NCBI RefSeq assembly: GCF_963664135.1
Contig: NZ_OY760905.1
Span: forward strand, 930,001 to 994,000
Length of the DNA stretch: 64,000 bases
Source: an uncultured Acetobacterium sp.
GTDB lineage: Bacteria; Bacillota; Clostridia; Eubacteriales; Eubacteriaceae
Direction: 5' to 3'
The notes beneath the pieces were generated by a model that worked only from the letters and a program-made list of their open reading frames with translations, was not told where the DNA came from and searched no databases. The position numbers were made by a program, and so were the translations under genes. Positions 1-8,008 of the stretch are shown here, piece by piece. How positions within the stretch are numbered: the first letter of the stretch is position 1; every line of letters starts with the position of its first letter.

Positions 1-249
1 TTCAAAAAGAACGGCAATACCATCAGTTTTGATCCCTGCATTCCCGCCGACTGGCCAGCATACCAGTTAACCTATCAACACCAGCACACCCGCTATGAAA
101 TCACCGTAAAAAACCCCACTGGCGTAACCAATGGGGTTGTGGAAATTCGTGTCGATGGTCAAACAGTAGCCGATAATTTGCTTCATCTGGATGATGACGG
201 CGGCACCCATACCGTTGACGCGACTATTTTGCCAGTCAATCTGGGCTAA
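1..249 (+). CDS. C-terminal end of cyclic beta-1,2-glucan synthase-like glycoside hydrolase (partial)
   Basis: The window opens inside a plus-strand reading frame that runs 82 codons to a TAA stop at 247-249. The translated tail contains FDPCIPADWPAY, then a beta-rich stretch (YEITVKNPTGVTNG, VEIRVDGQ) and finally DDGGTHTVDATI. This pattern is typical of the C-terminal end of GH94-type phosphorylase and cyclic beta-1,2-glucan synthetase (NdvB-like) proteins. The catalytic part lies upstream of the window, so activity cannot be judged. Without the rest of the gene it could also be a cellobiose or chitobiose phosphorylase-like enzyme. No gene follows on this strand until 4254. Confidence 0.6.
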   Translation, partial: FKKNGNTISFDPCIPADWPAYQLTYQHQHTRYEITVKNPTGVTNGVVEIRVDGQTVADNLLHLDDDGGTHTVDATILPVNLG

Positions 250-376
250 ATGCATCGCATCTTTATCCGGCTTCCCCCTGACCAGGAAAATTTTCCTTGA
301 AAAAGCATCTTTAGCGGCTGAGGGTTATTGATTTCAATTGAGATCAGCCCTTAGCTTTTAGCCGGTAATCAGATCA

Positions 377-495
377 TCAGATCCCATCGAGACTTAATAA
401 TTTCAGCAGCTGTTCATTGTCTGGCGCGGTGATCCCCAGATCATGGAATCCCTGATTTTGCCAGTAATTCTTCAGTTTATTGTAACCTTTTACCC
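377..495 (-). pseudogene. Remnant of a SNF2 helicase C-terminus
   Basis: On the minus strand an open frame of about 38 codons ends in PDNEQLLKLLSLDGI and a TGA stop. The intact SNF2 helicase at 5351-8008 ends in LDNEQLLKLLSLGGI, and the two loci also match at DNA level over roughly 50 bases, including bases just after the stop. The fragment has no plausible start and lies directly downstream of the first ArsA gene. It appears to be the leftover tail of a second helicase copy, or of a rearrangement that joined this locus to the helicase locus. The 127 bases between 250 and 376 hold nothing recognisable. Confidence 0.55.
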
Positions 496-498
496 CGC

Positions 499-1659
499 CT
501 ATGCAAATTTTATATGTAACTGCCCTGCTTCGTATCGGGCACTTTGAACAGCTTTATTGCGCAGCACATCCGGCAGGGTAAAACACCGTTTTTCATTTTT
601 AATCTGGATCATTAGCTCATTGCCTTTTTGTCCCATTTCCATATCGGCTTTATCAGCAAAGGGAATATTTAAGATAAAAGCGTAGCCATTATCATCCTTT
701 TTTACCTCAAAGATGGTATCGTTGAATAAAACCGCGGCGGGATCGGTTGCGCCAAAAATCTGTTGGGCCGCTTCTAAGAGGATGGTTTCGGTTGCCAGTT
801 CTTTATCCAGCAGCATCAGTGTGAAAACCGGCACCTGGGAAAAACTCTCCCGAATTTCTTTGAGCCCTTCCTCCTGAAGATTAATCCATTTGCTGAAATA
901 GCCATCCAGTGCTTTCGGCGGATAGACCTTGTTGACAATCACTGCGTCGATGTTGTAGTTATATAAATGCAGATAGGTGAAATTTCGTTTGGCTTCCTTA
1001 ATGACAATCCGTTCCGGAGTGGTAACGATGCGGATGCTGAGGATTTCCTTGTTGGTCATAATCGCCTGAAGCCGATAGAGTTTTTCATTAAGTTGTTCCA
1101 CATCATCAAAGACATTGTCCTCAGGCATGGGAATTTTCATAACTTTTTCGACCATCGGTCCAGCAATTTTAGCCGCCTTTTTTTTCATCGGTAGCACTGT
1201 TTTAATCATGTTGCCAAACATTTCCGGAAACTTCAACAGCGACAGGGTCTCCCCGGTAGGAGCGCAGTCGACAATTAACACATCATACTCGTTTTCTTCA
1301 TAAATAGTGATGATTTTAAACAGTGAAAATAACTCCTCCAACCCGGGAAAAACCAACAGTTCCTCAGCTTCGATTCCCCCTTCGGCCCGGGCAGTCAGCA
1401 ATTCTTTGAGATAGCTTTTCATATTCCCCCAGGCCAGTTCACCTTCAATAATAGCATCAACTTCCAGTCCCCAAAGATTTCCGGCTATTTGAACCGGCGT
1501 ATTTTGAAGCTTTACTCCAAATGAATCTGAAAAGCTATGGGCCTGATCAGTACTCATAATCAAAACGCTTTTGCCGTCCTGGGCCAGTTTCACCGCCGTT
1601 GCTGCCGCCACACTGGTTTTCCCCACACCGCCCTTGCCGGTATATAAAATGATTCTCAT
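499..1659 (-). CDS. ArsA family ATPase with C-terminal HSP20-like domain (copy 1)
   Basis: This 386-residue protein is a deviant Walker-A P-loop ATPase of the ArsA/Get3 type. It begins with the P-loop GKGGVGKTSVAAA at residues 9-21. A switch motif reads DCAPTGETLSLL near residue 130; the histidine usual in Get3 (APTGHTL) is Glu here, as in many bacterial ArsA paralogues. The last 75 residues form a beta-rich, small-heat-shock-like domain (LPDVLRNKAV then LHIKFA). The start is supported by GGGAG seven bases upstream of ATG. It is the last gene of a minus-strand set with MarR, a second ArsA and an 81-residue protein. No arsenic transporter or ArsD lies nearby, so arsenite export is unlikely. 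A targeting, chaperone or redox-enzyme maturation role is possible but unproven. Confidence 0.85.
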   Translation of the reverse strand: MRIILYTGKGGVGKTSVAAATAVKLAQDGKSVLIMSTDQAHSFSDSFGVKLQNTPVQIAGNLWGLEVDAIIEGELAWGNMKSYLKELLTARAEGGIEAEELLVFPGLEELFSLFKIITIYEENEYDVLIVDCAPTGETLSLLKFPEMFGNMIKTVLPMKKKAAKIAGPMVEKVMKIPMPEDNVFDDVEQLNEKLYRLQAIMTNKEILSIRIVTTPERIVIKEAKRNFTYLHLYNYNIDAVIVNKVYPPKALDGYFSKWINLQEEGLKEIRESFSQVPVFTLMLLDKELATETILLEAAQQIFGATDPAAVLFNDTIFEVKKDDNGYAFILNIPFADKADMEMGQKGNELMIQIKNEKRCFTLPDVLRNKAVQSARYEAGQLHIKFA

Positions 1660-1717
1660 GATCTACTCCCTTTTTTTATTCACATTTATCAACTGCTTAC
1701 ATAAATGAAATTGTAAC

Positions 1718-1837
1718 TTGCTTTGTTGTCTGGTTACTTCAAATAATTTTTCCACTAGGTCGGACAACATTTTCTTGTGCTGTTCGCCTAGGTGTTACAA
1801 AATTTTTTATGAAACCAGACAACTAAGCTCACCACAG
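1718..1837 (+). repeat. MITE-like intergenic repeat, family A (degenerate copy)
   Basis: The element starts with GCTTTGTTGTCTGGTTAC and ends with the imperfect reverse complement of that sequence (GAAACCAGACAACTAAGC). The interior contains GTTCGCC followed by a GTTAC motif, as in the better copies at 3334-3462 and 20670-20888. It lies in the gap between the first ArsA gene and the small protein upstream of it. It has no coding capacity. Confidence 0.5.
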
Positions 1838-1860
1838 TGTGTTTTTAATATTTGATTCAA

Positions 1861-2106
1861 CTAACCGATGGTGACTTTTTTGACCTTTTTCTCACTGTCA
1901 TTTTCGTTCGTTTTTTCTTTTTCGGCGGCATTGACCGCGCTGCTCACACCAACCGCCCATTCCTTCACCAGATCAACGATCATCCCTTGGACTTCTTTTT
2001 CGATCACCTGAATATGTTGGGCAACAGTCGGCGACAACAGTGACAAAAACGCATCGCGCTCATATTGCTTTGCCAGGATCATATTTTTGATAAATTCTCG
2101 GTTCAT
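1861..2106 (-). CDS. Small ArsA-associated protein with C-terminal KKVTIG tail
   Basis: This is an 81-residue protein of no recognised family. The start has a strong GGGAGG site seven to eight bases before ATG. The first 60 residues are predicted helical (LAKQYERDAFLSLLSPTVAQ, then an amphipathic stretch with IVDLVKEWAVGVSSAV). A charged Lys/Glu-rich linker follows, and the protein ends in KKVKKVTIG. The same kind of ending, KIRKITIE, closes the MarR regulator of this cluster. In small heat-shock proteins a terminal I/V-x-I/V motif docks into an alpha-crystallin-type groove, and both neighbouring ArsA proteins carry such a domain. A subunit or client-adaptor role for the ArsA pair is therefore an inference. 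It sits between the two ArsA genes and is probably cotranscribed with them. Confidence 0.7.
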   Translation of the reverse strand: MNREFIKNMILAKQYERDAFLSLLSPTVAQHIQVIEKEVQGMIVDLVKEWAVGVSSAVNAAEKEKTNENDSEKKVKKVTIG

Positions 2107-2133
2107 TGATAGACCTCCCTTATTCTTAAATTC

Positions 2134-3300
2134 TTACTGAAATGCAATAACCAAAGTACTTTGATCAAAGGTCGCGCTGGTAACTGCCATCCCTCTGAGG
2201 GTATTGGGCATCGGAATATTGCGCTTATAGTTGCCGATTTTTACAATCACATCTGATCCCGACAAATTGACGGATACGTCATCTTTGGTGATATTGGGCA
2301 AAAAGAGTCTCAGATTGTAGCCGGTTTCAGTTTGCTCATATTTTTCCCCTTCGATATCCGCTTTGATCTCAAACAAGTCGGTTCGTTCTGCAAACACATC
2401 CTCACAGATCCGGTTAATGGCATCCAAACCCAGTAAATCGGTGTCATACCAGGGAATATAATACTTGGGAATCTGGTCAAAACAGGACTCAATTTCGTCA
2501 ATGTATTTTTTCTGGATCGTGATCCATTCCTCAAAGAAAGGGTTGTCGATTTCTCGGGGCAGGATGCGGTTGATAAAGATCCCATCGACATTGTAATTGT
2601 AAAGCTTCATGTACATGTAGTTCCGTTTGGTTTCTTCCACCACCATTTTCTCGGGAATCGTTACCAGCCGTACCGAAGACACTGCTTTGTTTTTTAGCAG
2701 CTCCTGGAGTTCGATCAGTTTGACATAAAGGGTTTCAATATCACTCATGGCATGGCGATCCGGCAGCTGAATTTTAAATAATGATTTTGAAACTGGTGAA
2801 AGAATCCGTACGGCCACCTTTCCAATGGGAAAGAACTTATCCATATACCAGCACATCAGCTCGGGAAATTTAAGCAGCGACAAGGTTTCCCCAGTCGGTG
2901 CACAGTCGACAATAATCCGTTCATAGTCGCTGTGGTCGTATAATTCCTGGATTTTTAACAGGGCAAAGAGCTCGTCCATCCCCGGCATCATCGTAAATTC
3001 ATCCATTTCGGCACTGTCTGGGTTAATCGAACCAATCAGATTACTAAAGGCTCGCATCAAGTTTTTAAAATCCTTTTCCATCACATAGTTGGGATCAATT
3101 TCCAAAGCATCAAGATGATCGGCTACCGTTACTGCTTCTTTACCGATGGGAACATTAAACAGATCGCCCAGATTGTGAGCCATATCCGTACTAACAATCA
3201 GCGTTTTTTTGCCTTCCTGTGATGATTTAAGGGCATGGGCGGCGGCCACGCTGGTTTTTCCCACTCCGCCTTTGCCGGTAAAAATTAGTATTCGTTTCAT
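2134..3300 (-). CDS. ArsA family ATPase with C-terminal HSP20-like domain (copy 2)
   Basis: This 388-residue paralogue of the ATPase at 499-1659 has the same architecture. It has an N-terminal P-loop (GKGGVGKTSVAAA, residues 9-21), a switch motif DCAPTGETLSLLKFPEL and a beta-sandwich-like C-terminal domain ending in LVIAFQ. The start follows AGGAGG with a short spacer. Two separate ArsA genes may form a pseudo-dimeric ATPase, much as the two halves of plasmid ArsA do, but heterodimer formation is inferred. The small 81-residue gene follows after 27 bases, indicating one transcript. No metal-binding cysteine triad of the ArsA arsenite site is evident. The role is unknown; membrane-protein targeting, protein folding or enzyme maturation are candidates. 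Confidence 0.85.
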   Translation of the reverse strand: MKRILIFTGKGGVGKTSVAAAHALKSSQEGKKTLIVSTDMAHNLGDLFNVPIGKEAVTVADHLDALEIDPNYVMEKDFKNLMRAFSNLIGSINPDSAEMDEFTMMPGMDELFALLKIQELYDHSDYERIIVDCAPTGETLSLLKFPELMCWYMDKFFPIGKVAVRILSPVSKSLFKIQLPDRHAMSDIETLYVKLIELQELLKNKAVSSVRLVTIPEKMVVEETKRNYMYMKLYNYNVDGIFINRILPREIDNPFFEEWITIQKKYIDEIESCFDQIPKYYIPWYDTDLLGLDAINRICEDVFAERTDLFEIKADIEGEKYEQTETGYNLRLFLPNITKDDVSVNLSGSDVIVKIGNYKRNIPMPNTLRGMAVTSATFDQSTLVIAFQ

Positions 3301-3333
3301 TGGATTTCCTCCTACTTTTGGTGTTTAGTGTTT

Positions 3334-3462
3334 TACTGAACTGCCGTGAGCTTCGCCATCAGTTTATATCAAACAATTTCTACACTGTACATCGTACAGG
3401 CTACCGCCTGTTCGCCTACACGTTACGAAATAGTTTATATAAACTGACAGCAAAGCAATTAG
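3334..3462 (-). repeat. MITE-like intergenic repeat, family A (full copy)
   Basis: Read on the minus strand, this copy begins GCTTTGCTGTCAGTTTATAT. It continues with a TTCGTAACGTGTAGG block, then the hairpin ACAGGCGGTAGCCTGT and the near-palindrome GTACGATGTAC, and ends ATATAAACTGATGGCGAAGC, an imperfect reverse complement of its start. Position and order match the copy at 20670-20888. It lies between the MarR gene and the second ArsA gene, on the promoter side of the ArsA gene. Confidence 0.75.
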
Positions 3463-3504
3463 CGTTTATATTTTTGTATCTTTAATTATTCACTATTGTT
3501 CTTG

Positions 3505-3540
3505 ACTCGAATAGTTCGCAATCCGAAGTATATACTCGAA
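3505..3540. promoter_or_regulatory. Candidate MarR operator upstream of the ArsA genes
   Basis: The perfect palindrome AGTATATACT at 3527-3536 is embedded in a TCGAA...CCGAAGTAT...TCGAA arrangement. A related block with TTCGAA and CCGAAGTATTT occurs at 4104-4140, just upstream of the MarR gene. Shared motifs on both sides of a MarR gene fit autoregulation plus control of the ArsA genes. This is inference from sequence only. Confidence 0.35.
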
Positions 3541-3564
3541 AAGATGCTGCCTAAGGCAGCGGTT

Positions 3565-4062
3565 TTATTCGATGGTAATCTTTCTGATTTTTGGTGCGGT
3601 TTGTTTTTCTCCATGACTGCTGACATTTCGATTGAGGGTATCCATGACCTTGTCCACCAGTTTAAAGACCAGCGTAACTTCCTCCGGGGTGAAGCTGTCC
3701 AGCATCAGTTGTCCATAGCGGACCAGCTCATTGAGAATGTCACTGATTGTTGCTCTACCGATATCAGTGAGTTTTATGGTGACCACCCGTTTATCTTCCA
3801 AGCTTCTTTCCCGGGCTAAGAAATCCCGCTTTTCCATCCGGGCAACAATGCCAGTGGCGGTATTCAGGGGCACGCTGAGGTAGTCGGCAATCTGGGTCAT
3901 ATTCACATCACTGCGGCGAAATAAAAGCAGCAGCACAAACACTTCATTCTTCGAACAATTAAAAACATCATTTCCCCAGATCTCCGGGGACAAAAGATAC
4001 TTTACCTTATCCACATATTCAAAAATCATCGTTTCAAGATTACCGTTAAATCCATTATCCAT
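3565..4062 (-). CDS. MarR family transcriptional regulator
   Basis: This winged-helix regulator is about 165 residues long from the preferred start. The central part carries the MarR DNA-binding pattern: a helix-turn-helix (VNMTQIADYLSVPLNTATG), then the recognition helix and wing (VARMEKRDFLARERSLEDKR, VVTIKLTDIGR). An AAGGGA site nine bases upstream supports the internal ATG at 4062; a longer in-frame start at 4092 has no clear site. It is the first gene of the minus-strand ArsA cluster and probably controls it. Unusually it ends in a charged tail, KIRKITIE, that matches the tail of the small protein between the ATPases (KKVTIG). This suggests both proteins contact the same partner. Confidence 0.85.
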   Translation of the reverse strand: MDNGFNGNLETMIFEYVDKVKYLLSPEIWGNDVFNCSKNEVFVLLLLFRRSDVNMTQIADYLSVPLNTATGIVARMEKRDFLARERSLEDKRVVTIKLTDIGRATISDILNELVRYGQLMLDSFTPEEVTLVFKLVDKVMDTLNRNVSSHGEKQTAPKIRKITIE

Positions 4063-4253
4063 TTTTACTATTCCCTTATTCTTCATTTGCAAAGTACTTC
4101 ATCATTCGAATTAATTTAATTCTACACCCGAAGTATTTATTTGTCAATCCGTTCTGATAAATTATTTTATTTCCTAAATTTAGAATCTTCCTCATTTTAA
4201 AGTGCCCTTAATGATTGCAAGATATAATAACGTCGTGTCCGAAAGGAGTTTTA

Positions 4254-5081
4254 ATGAAATTTCTTAAATTTTTACTGCTGACAATCGTTATTTTAATCCT
4301 GCTTGCATTGGGTTTATATGTTTATGCCCGTTATATTGAACCCAATCTTTTGACTGTCAATCGGGTCGCACTTGAAGACAATCAACTCGCCAACCCGTTA
4401 AAAATTGTATTTTTTGGCGATACCCACCTGGGAGAATTTTCCGATATCAATAAGTTGAATGAAATTGTTGATAAAATAAATACCGAAAATCCAGATCTCG
4501 TCATTTTCACGGGCGACCTCATTGATTCCAAATCAGCTTTTACAGTCGCTCCCGAAGCGATTGCCCAGAGTTTGTCTAAAATCCATGCTACCTATGGGAA
4601 GTATTGTGTCATCGGCAATCATGAGTATGCCTTAACGAACACATACAATTATAAAGACCTGATGAACGCCGGCGGCTTCGAGCTGCTGTTAAATGACTGG
4701 CTTGATCTTTCTGACCTCAACGTCCGGATCCTTGGGCTGGATGATGCCTTTTCGGGCGACCCGGATATTAATCTGGGTGATCAGGCTCTGGACGGCGTCT
4801 ATAATATTTTGATGACCCATGAGCCGGACATTGTCGACAAGATGGGGCTTGATAATGTTCAACTGGTTTTAGCCGGTCATACCCATGGGGGACAGATTTC
4901 ACTGCCCTTTTCTACCGTAAGAATTCTGCCAGCCAATGGTAAAAAATATGTGAAGGGTCTCTTTTCACTGGGAAGTGAGGGTCAAACCAAACTTTTTGTT
5001 ACCAAAGGCACCGGAATGACCACCCTACCCTTTCGTTTTATGAACGTCCCCGAGATCGTCTCCATTGAAGTCAGTCCCTAG
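4254..5081 (+). CDS. Membrane-anchored metallophosphoesterase (YkuE/LpxG-like)
   Basis: This 275-residue protein has an N-terminal membrane anchor at residues 6-25 and then a calcineurin-like phosphoesterase domain. The two-metal motifs are all present in order: GDTH (D56, H58), GDLID (about 87-91), GNHE (121-124), a THEPD motif, and GHTHGG near residue 217. The start is set by AAAGGAG five bases before ATG; an upstream in-frame ATG has no such site. Members of this family hydrolyse phosphodiester or pyrophosphate bonds of lipids at the membrane, for example in lipid recycling. The substrate here is unknown. The gene converges with a small gene at 5125-5349. Confidence 0.88.
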   Translation: MKFLKFLLLTIVILILLALGLYVYARYIEPNLLTVNRVALEDNQLANPLKIVFFGDTHLGEFSDINKLNEIVDKINTENPDLVIFTGDLIDSKSAFTVAPEAIAQSLSKIHATYGKYCVIGNHEYALTNTYNYKDLMNAGGFELLLNDWLDLSDLNVRILGLDDAFSGDPDINLGDQALDGVYNILMTHEPDIVDKMGLDNVQLVLAGHTHGGQISLPFSTVRILPANGKKYVKGLFSLGSEGQTKLFVTKGTGMTTLPFRFMNVPEIVSIEVSP

Positions 5082-5124
5082 ATTTTATTATGACGGTGAT
5101 CTAAAAAAGTTGGTCCCATCGTTA

Positions 5125-5349
5125 TTACAACCCAAACAGCTCAAACACCTGATCGTCCCCAATCACCCGGGGACTTTTTTGGTCGGCATTTTTGAGCATC
5201 TTCGCCAGTTTCTCATCAATGACAGTGCCTTCAATGACCACCAGCTCAATATCCAGTATGGTCAGCTTCAGTTTCTCCAATGTTTTTCGGGCTTTTTCTT
5301 TTTCTTCGGCAACGGATACATGGACATAATCGTCATCATAAAAACGCAT
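5125..5349 (-). CDS. Small hypothetical protein downstream of the SNF2 helicase
   Basis: This protein is about 74 residues and of no recognised family. It begins one base after the helicase TGA stop, so translation is probably coupled to the helicase; an AGGTGGG site lies inside the helicase tail. The sequence starts MRFYDDDYVHVSVAEE, continues through a Lys/Glu-rich helix, and ends in a beta-rich half (LDIELVVIEGTVID) with tail FELFGL. There are no cysteines and no membrane segment. The tight linkage suggests it works with the helicase, but nothing else supports a function. Confidence 0.6.
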   Translation of the reverse strand: MRFYDDDYVHVSVAEEKEKARKTLEKLKLTILDIELVVIEGTVIDEKLAKMLKNADQKSPRVIGDDQVFELFGL

Positions 5350-5350
5350 C

Positions 5351-8008
5351 TCAGATCCCACCTAAACTTAATAATTTCAGCAGTTGCTCATTGTCCAGCT
5401 CGGTGATCCAGCCCTCACCGGAAGCCTGGATGATGTCCCCGGCCAGTTGATTTTTTCCTTCAATCATGGCATCAATCTTCTCTTCGATGGTGTCGGCTGT
5501 AATAAACTTGTGGACCATTACGTCTTTAGTCTGGCCGATGCGAAAGGCCCGGTCAGTGGCCTGGTTTTCCACCGCCGGGTTCCACCAGCGGTCAAAATGG
5601 ATGACATTGTTGGCGCCGGTTAGGTTAAGGCCCACCCCGCCAGCTTTGAGTGACAACACCATGAACGGAATATATGCTTCGCCATTAAAGGTTTCCACCA
5701 GCTCGGTTCGTTTGGCCACCGGGGTACCACCGTGGAGCACCAGACCGGGACGATGAAAGAGCTCTTCCAGAAACCGGGATAGCGGTTCCGTCATTTCCTT
5801 AAACTGGGTGAATACCAATACCCGTTCCCGTTTCTCATAAATGGTTTCGCAGATGCTCTCCAACATTTCAAACTTACCGCTGTGCTCCCGTTTGTAAAGA
5901 TCCTGACCCAAATACTGATCGGGATGATTACAGATCTGCTTGAGCTTGATGATGCTGGCTAAAACCAGTCCTTTCCGAGCGATTCCCTCGGTTTCTGTTA
6001 GTTTTTTTGATAACTCCTTGACCAGATTCTGGTAAAGGACCATCTGTTTTTTGGAAAGCACCGGGTATTCTTTAATTTCAATCTTATCTGGCAGATCCGA
6101 AATAATGGCTGCATCGGTTTTAAGCCGTCTGAGAATAAAAGGATTCACCAGATTTCGTAGCTTGGTATAACCGGTGGGGTCTTTCTTCAAACCCTTGGTA
6201 AACCCGGTAAATTCTTTGGCATTTCCCAGCAACCCGCCATCGAGAAAATCAAACAGCGACCACAAATCGGACAGATGATTTTCAATCGGCGTTCCGGTCA
6301 TGGCGATTCGGGTTTTGGCTGTGAGCGCCTTGATGGTTTTGGTTCGCTTGGTACCCGGATTTTTAATCGCCTGGGCCTCATCCAGAATAATCAGATCCCA
6401 GCGAATTTCCCTCAACTGCTGGACCCGCACTGCCATCCCATAGGTGGTGATGGTTAAAAAGACCGGCTCCGTTAAAAAGGCCTCCGGATCTTTAGCCGCC
6501 ACCATCCCATGCAAGACACAGACCGACATTTCCGGAGCAAATTTCCTGATTTCCTTTTCCCAGTTGCCTATCAGGGATGCCGGCAAAATCAACAGCACCC
6601 GCTCGTCCTGATAACGGCGCAGGTATTCCAGCAAAGCGATGATCTGAACGGTTTTACCCAGCCCCATGTCATCCGCCAGGCAAGCGCCCAGTCGCAGATC
6701 GACCATGTATTTAAGCCAGTCATAACCGGTTTGCTGATAAGGTCGCAGCTCGCCATGAAAACTGGGTTCTGGCCGCTGACCCCGCAAGGTCTGGGGATTA
6801 GCCATGGTTTCTTTTACCTGGCGAAGCCAGTCGCCGGTTGACACATGGACATCAATGCCCGCTGTTGGGATCCCCAGGAGCGCTTCCGAACCCAGTTCCA
6901 GCCGCATGGCCTGGGCCAGGCTCAACTCTTGCTGGTCCGCCAGTGCTTCGGCTTTTGACAAGGCGTCCAAAGCGACTTGCAATTGATCGTGATTGATTTC
7001 CACCCATTTACCTTTGATCAGCGCCAAGCCCTGGGTTTCGGCCAGCAGTCCTTGGATTTCGGCTTTGGAGATTGCTGAATCACCAAATAAAAGGTTGGGT
7101 TTAAAGGACAAGATCGCATCCAATCCCACCTTGGTCGGTTCCTTTTCCCCGACCGTCAGATTAAGCCGCAACTGGTTGGTTTTCTTGCGCCACCAGTTGG
7201 GAACCCGACACATAATTCCAGCTTCTTCATAAAGGGGAATCTCGGTTAAGAAAACGGTGGCATCCCGGGCCGTTAATCGAAGCGGCGAAAATAACTCCCC
7301 ACTTTCCATCAGATCCGAAATAAACTCACTGGCATCGGCCGCCCGGCTAACAGTAGCAAGTAATTGAATGAGCTTTTCGGGCTGATTCTGATATTCCCGC
7401 AAGGCATTTTTCAGAGGCGTGTGCACGGCCTTTTTGCCATCTTCGGGTTTGGTGGAATAAGTCGCCAGAAAAGCAAAGGGGTAACGTTCATCATCATTGT
7501 TTTCGACCAGATGAAAAAAGATTCGCCCGACCACGTTAATCCCGGCGTGATGTTCAGTTAAAAATGCCGCTACGGTGCCCGGATAGGCTTTAATCGCTTC
7601 TTCATAGACGTCCGTTAGCCGTTCCCAGATACCGATAATCCAAGCATCATTGACATGAGCCATCCCGTTTCCAAAGGGAATAATTTTGCGGATCGCTTCG
7701 ATTTCATCTGGGGTCAGACTGAGATCGACATTTTCCCGGGAAAACTCAAGATCTGGCTGTTTGGCGATCTTCTGGACAAATTCAGCGCTGATTTGATGGA
7801 GAAACGCCATCGTCGGCGATAGAAAATCCAGATTGCTAAGAAAGCCAAAATAAAAAAGGGTCTGATCCTTGTTCGCTCTGAATTGGGCTTGCCATGCCTG
7901 CTCAAATTGTCGTTTATCTTCGGTGAACCCTTTTTTAGCTACCGCTTCATAATCCAGGATAAAATCATTTTTGGTAAAGCTGGCAATTAATTCAATATAG
8001 TCTGTCAT
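5351..8008 (-). CDS. SNF2 family DEAD/DEAH-box helicase (HepA/RapA-like)
   Basis: This 885-residue protein has an N-terminal bacterial SNF2-associated region (residues 1-415) and a SWI2/SNF2 ATPase core. Motif I is DDMGLGKT near residue 446 and motif II is DEAQ (DEAQAIKN) near 541. Motif III is TGTPIENHLSDLWSLFDFL. The C-terminal lobe contains LSLKAGGVGLNLTGANNVIH and motif VI ATDRAFRIGQ. Such proteins are ATP-driven translocases that remodel DNA-protein complexes; some bacterial members recycle RNA polymerase. No nuclease or methylase is attached. Its last 15 codons are echoed by a remnant at 377-495. A small gene follows immediately downstream. Confidence 0.92.
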   Translation of the reverse strand: MTDYIELIASFTKNDFILDYEAVAKKGFTEDKRQFEQAWQAQFRANKDQTLFYFGFLSNLDFLSPTMAFLHQISAEFVQKIAKQPDLEFSRENVDLSLTPDEIEAIRKIIPFGNGMAHVNDAWIIGIWERLTDVYEEAIKAYPGTVAAFLTEHHAGINVVGRIFFHLVENNDDERYPFAFLATYSTKPEDGKKAVHTPLKNALREYQNQPEKLIQLLATVSRAADASEFISDLMESGELFSPLRLTARDATVFLTEIPLYEEAGIMCRVPNWWRKKTNQLRLNLTVGEKEPTKVGLDAILSFKPNLLFGDSAISKAEIQGLLAETQGLALIKGKWVEINHDQLQVALDALSKAEALADQQELSLAQAMRLELGSEALLGIPTAGIDVHVSTGDWLRQVKETMANPQTLRGQRPEPSFHGELRPYQQTGYDWLKYMVDLRLGACLADDMGLGKTVQIIALLEYLRRYQDERVLLILPASLIGNWEKEIRKFAPEMSVCVLHGMVAAKDPEAFLTEPVFLTITTYGMAVRVQQLREIRWDLIILDEAQAIKNPGTKRTKTIKALTAKTRIAMTGTPIENHLSDLWSLFDFLDGGLLGNAKEFTGFTKGLKKDPTGYTKLRNLVNPFILRRLKTDAAIISDLPDKIEIKEYPVLSKKQMVLYQNLVKELSKKLTETEGIARKGLVLASIIKLKQICNHPDQYLGQDLYKREHSGKFEMLESICETIYEKRERVLVFTQFKEMTEPLSRFLEELFHRPGLVLHGGTPVAKRTELVETFNGEAYIPFMVLSLKAGGVGLNLTGANNVIHFDRWWNPAVENQATDRAFRIGQTKDVMVHKFITADTIEEKIDAMIEGKNQLAGDIIQASGEGWITELDNEQLLKLLSLGGI

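Noticed and set aside
499..3300. Calling the ATPases an arsenite-export system
   Set aside because: No ArsB, ArsD, ArsR or ArsC gene and no arsenite-binding cysteine triad are visible nearby.
5384..7561. Several plus-strand frames opposite the SNF2 helicase
   Set aside because: They are antisense shadows of a well-supported helicase gene and have no start signals.
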